Shown here: one piece after another, positions 61,863-64,000 of the stretch
Position numbering within the stretch: position 1 is the first letter of the stretch
How the letters are laid out: every line of letters starts with the position of its first letter
Assembly: GCF_010078385.1 (NCBI RefSeq)
Contig: NZ_SIJC01000004.1
Location: 372,001 to 436,000, forward strand
Source: Chengkuizengella sediminis
GTDB taxonomy: Bacteria > Bacillota > Bacilli > Paenibacillales > KCTC-33759
Length of the DNA stretch: 64,000 nt
Direction of reading: 5' to 3'
Notes under the pieces: model-generated
What the model saw: only the letters and a program-made list of their open reading frames with translations
What the model was told of the DNA's origin: nothing
The model's database searches: none
Program-made: the position numbers and the translations under genes

Positions 61863-62930
61863 TTAAAACCCTATAATGCCTTTCAAATCAGTCAATTTGC
61901 CCTTTGACAATGGAATTGAACTTTTTTTAGAATCATCTAAAACTAAACTATAACTATTCCGTGTCCAGGTGATCACTTCCCGTACTTTTTGTAAATTCAC
62001 AATATATGAACGATGACAACGGAAAAAGCCAAACGGTTGAAGTCGACTGAGCAAATCGTTTAAAGTGTATGTACAGGGAAACACCTCACCCTTAACATGT
62101 AAATGGGATATTCCCTCACTACTTTCAACAAAATCAATTTCCATAGGGTCAAACAGTATGATTTTCTCGTCTACTTTGGCTGGAATTTTTTCAAAACGAA
62201 CCTGCATATTAGAAGGGGTTGTTGAATCTTCTTTAGAAATATTGGGTTCTGTTGAGTTCTCTTCCTTTTCATCTTTCACATTATCTTCCTCATCCATAAC
62301 TTCCAATTTTTTCAAACCTTGATCATTTAGATGGTATATATGATTTGTCATCATAATCGCACTCTCAAGATAACTAGTCGTAATCAAAACAGCTCCTTCT
62401 TGAGAAACAAATTCATTGATCACTTTCTGAATGATAATTCTACTTTCAATGTCTACATTCTGATCAGGCTCTTCCAAAATAATCAAGTCAGGTTGATGGA
62501 CCAATACACGAGCAAAGTGTAAACGTTTCTTTTCTGAAAAAGTCAATCTACTAATTTTCACTTTCGACTTATTTAATAAACCAACTTGTTCTAGGATTGG
62601 ATTGATGTCTATTTTTACTTCATAGAGTTGTTTGTAAAAATGTAAATACTGCTTTGCTGTCAGTCTTTCATACAAATTTTCATTTACAAATACGATGCCA
62701 ATCCTTTTGCTTAAGCTCTTAAAATTTTTATTTAATGGGTTACTAAAAAATAATATCTCACCACTAGACACAGGCAACTCACCGATCATCAATTGTATTA
62801 ACTTTGAACCTACTTCTCTATTACATTGGATAGCGACTACTTCTCCACGATGAATCTCTAAATCTATTGCAGGAAATAATACCGAATTTCCCATGTTTTT
62901 TTCTAATTGTTTAATGTTTAATATACTCAT
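61863..62930 (-). CDS. degenerate ABC-ATPase domain fused to a LytTR DNA-binding domain
   Basis: About 355 residues: an ABC-ATPase-like domain (about 1-210), an acidic linker (EEDNVKDEKEEN) and a C-terminal LytTR domain (about 255-355, with FFRCHRSYIVNLQKVREV as the recognition part). The Walker A site reads QCNREVGSKLIQ instead of GxxGxGKST, and the signature reads LTFSEKKRL instead of LSGGQ, whereas the Walker B (LIILEEPDQNVD) is partly kept. So ATP hydrolysis is doubtful and this is probably a regulator that borrows the ABC fold for sensing or interaction. The ATG at 62930 follows AGGAGG by 10 nt. Confidence 0.82.
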   Translation of the reverse strand: MSILNIKQLEKNMGNSVLFPAIDLEIHRGEVVAIQCNREVGSKLIQLMIGELPVSSGEILFFSNPLNKNFKSLSKRIGIVFVNENLYERLTAKQYLHFYKQLYEVKIDINPILEQVGLLNKSKVKISRLTFSEKKRLHFARVLVHQPDLIILEEPDQNVDIESRIIIQKVINEFVSQEGAVLITTSYLESAIMMTNHIYHLNDQGLKKLEVMDEEDNVKDEKEENSTEPNISKEDSTTPSNMQVRFEKIPAKVDEKIILFDPMEIDFVESSEGISHLHVKGEVFPCTYTLNDLLSRLQPFGFFRCHRSYIVNLQKVREVITWTRNSYSLVLDDSKKSSIPLSKGKLTDLKGIIGF

Positions 62931-63037
62931 TTCATACAAACCTCCTGTCTTCACCTAAGTAAATCGTTCTCACATTATCCCATTTTTTATCCTTCATAAC
63001 AAAAAATACATATGTAAAGATCCATTTTTTGATATTT

Positions 63038-63170
63038 GTGTTATAGTAACTTTTAAAGAAAACTCGTCTTTTGACGAGCCTTAGTCAAAGACAGAAGGGT
63101 AGTTGCCAGTTCAAGAATGAACTGGAGCCGAAGTTTGTCACAACAAAATAACAGAATTGAGGAATTCACT
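63038..63170 (+). promoter_or_regulatory. extended -10 promoter and structured leader of the TauE gene
   Basis: TGTTATAGT (63038-63046) fits an extended -10, so the leader would run from about 63053 to 63170. It holds hairpin 1 CTCGTC-TTTT-GACGAG (63063-63078), hairpin 2 CCAGTTC-AAGAAT-GAACTGG (63106-63125) inside a larger stem GACA/TGTC (63090-63093 with 63136-63139), and GTTG (63102-63105) that can pair with CAAC (63141-63144) as a pseudoknot. I do not recognise a known riboswitch class. Confidence 0.5.
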
Positions 63171-63938
63171 ATGTCTGATTTAACTATTTTTCAATTATGT
63201 TTAACTATCCTAGCTGCTTTATTAATTGGATTTTCAAAAACGGGGATACCCAGTGCTGGAATCTTTTTTGTTGTCATACTAGCATCCATCTTTCCAGCCA
63301 AGGAATCTGTCGGTATTTTACTACCTATGTTAATTGCAGCTGATATCGTAGCCGTTATTTACTATAGACGAACGGTAGTTTGGAAGTATCTTATCAAATT
63401 AATTCCATGGGTGATTAGTGGAATCATTATTGGTTTTTTTGTTTTAAAATCTATTACAGATGATGAACTATCTCTTTTACTAGGGATTATTATATTAACT
63501 CTTATCTTTTTACACATTTCTAAAAACAAACTTGAAAGCTGGCTTCAATCCAATTTTACTGAGTCTTCTCTTTTTCTAAACTTTCTCGGCATATTAGCGG
63601 GTTTCACAACAATGGTTGGAAATGCAGCAGGTGCCATCATGGCGATTTACTTGTTAACTAAAGGATTAAAGAAAAATGAATTTATTGGGACTGGCGCATG
63701 GTTTTTCCTTTCAGTAAATGTAATTAAAATCCCGTTTTTCGTCTATCTTGGACTTATCACTCCAACAACACTAATATTTAATGCTTGGATGATCCCAGCG
63801 ATCTTAATTGGAACTTGGTTAGGCATCAAATTTCTACCTCGTATACCACAAAATCATTTTCAAACGACGATTCTAGCTCTATCAGCAATTGGAGGAATTA
63901 AGTTGATTTATGATGGTGTTGTATATCTGATGAAGTGA
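63171..63938 (+). CDS. TauE/SafE family permease
   Basis: A 255-residue membrane protein with about eight helices in two TauE repeats (LLIGFSKTGIPSAGIFFVVIL and GFTTMVGNAAGAIMAIYLL). The frame opens at 63117, but the leader is structured and GAGG lies 8 nt before the ATG at 63171 (MSDLTIFQLCL). Probably exports a small anion or sulfur compound. It is distinct from the TauE protein of the D-cysteine operon. Confidence 0.85.
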   Translation: MSDLTIFQLCLTILAALLIGFSKTGIPSAGIFFVVILASIFPAKESVGILLPMLIAADIVAVIYYRRTVVWKYLIKLIPWVISGIIIGFFVLKSITDDELSLLLGIIILTLIFLHISKNKLESWLQSNFTESSLFLNFLGILAGFTTMVGNAAGAIMAIYLLTKGLKKNEFIGTGAWFFLSVNVIKIPFFVYLGLITPTTLIFNAWMIPAILIGTWLGIKFLPRIPQNHFQTTILALSAIGGIKLIYDGVVYLMK

Positions 63939-63941
63939 CTT

Positions 63942-63971
63942 ATAAAAAAATCCCGACTCATCGCCGGGATT
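63942..63971 (-). terminator. terminator for a gene entering from the right
   Basis: AATCCCG (63949-63955) pairs with CGGGATT (63965-63971). The long T-run is on the minus strand side (63950-63944), so it mainly ends a minus-strand gene beyond the window and may also serve the TauE gene. Confidence 0.8.
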
Positions 63972-64000
63972 CAATCTCTAAGAACAGATTCTTATTTAAC

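Overview
The window is low-GC, gene-dense DNA from a Gram-positive bacterium. Strong AGGAGG-type ribosome binding sites, a SAM-I (S-box) riboswitch, Fur boxes, lipoprotein signals, many U-tailed terminators, MetNIQ, RocD/RocF, SbcCD, YtrA-like and VmlR-like genes all fit Bacillales, most plausibly a Bacillaceae/Paenibacillaceae-type organism. I see no rRNA, tRNA, CRISPR array, integrase or intact insertion sequence, so this is chromosomal. The genus cannot be fixed from the sequence alone.

Left part (1-11.4 kb): glutaminase with a small partner; a compact ECF sigma/anti-sigma operon with two membrane proteins, whose sigma gene probably starts with a rare ATT codon; then two head-to-tail operons, each behind Fur boxes, that combine an FTR1 iron permease and two surface proteins sharing a helical repeat with a GT2 glycosyltransferase, a GT-C-like membrane glycosyltransferase and a membrane alkaline-phosphatase-superfamily enzyme. 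Next (11.5-21 kb): an HxlR regulator, a GH43 glycosidase, a VmlR-like ABC-F ribosome-protection gene with a complete attenuator readable in its leader (consensus promoter, leader peptide, three mutually exclusive helices, terminator whose 3' arm holds the SD), and two tandem NosD-like beta-helix giants with duplicated sporulation-type promoters.

Middle (21-45 kb): a VOC/QueA-like/SDR operon, glycerate kinase, M29 aminopeptidase; a plus-strand block with FetAB, an M50-like membrane protease, an L,D-transpeptidase, a GntR(YtrA)-ABC module behind a 41-bp perfect palindrome, and a DUF368 undecaprenyl-phosphate translocase; then a D-cysteine desulfhydrase-NhaC-TauE-RidA operon, a small unlisted membrane protein gene, a DMT exporter, S-box controlled MetNIQ, and SbcCD.

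Right part (45-64 kb): scattered metabolic and stress genes (threonine synthase, catalase-like protein, M20 dipeptidase, GNATs, TetR with a divergent VOC protein), two non-coding islands with unusual inverted repeats, a patch of decayed genes (53.9-54.8 kb), an epimerase-like gene, a regulator-small protein-ClpP paralogue cassette, an ABC-2 exporter operon, the rocF-rocD arginine catabolic operon, a LytTR regulator fused to a degenerate ABC ATPase domain, and a TauE permease behind a structured leader RNA.

The best candidates for something under-described are the Fur-controlled iron/envelope-glycosylation cluster, the HTH-63 aa-ClpP cassette, the ABC-LytTR fusion, the TauE leader RNA and the beta-helix pair. 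The ABC-F attenuator is a known type of device but is unusually legible here.
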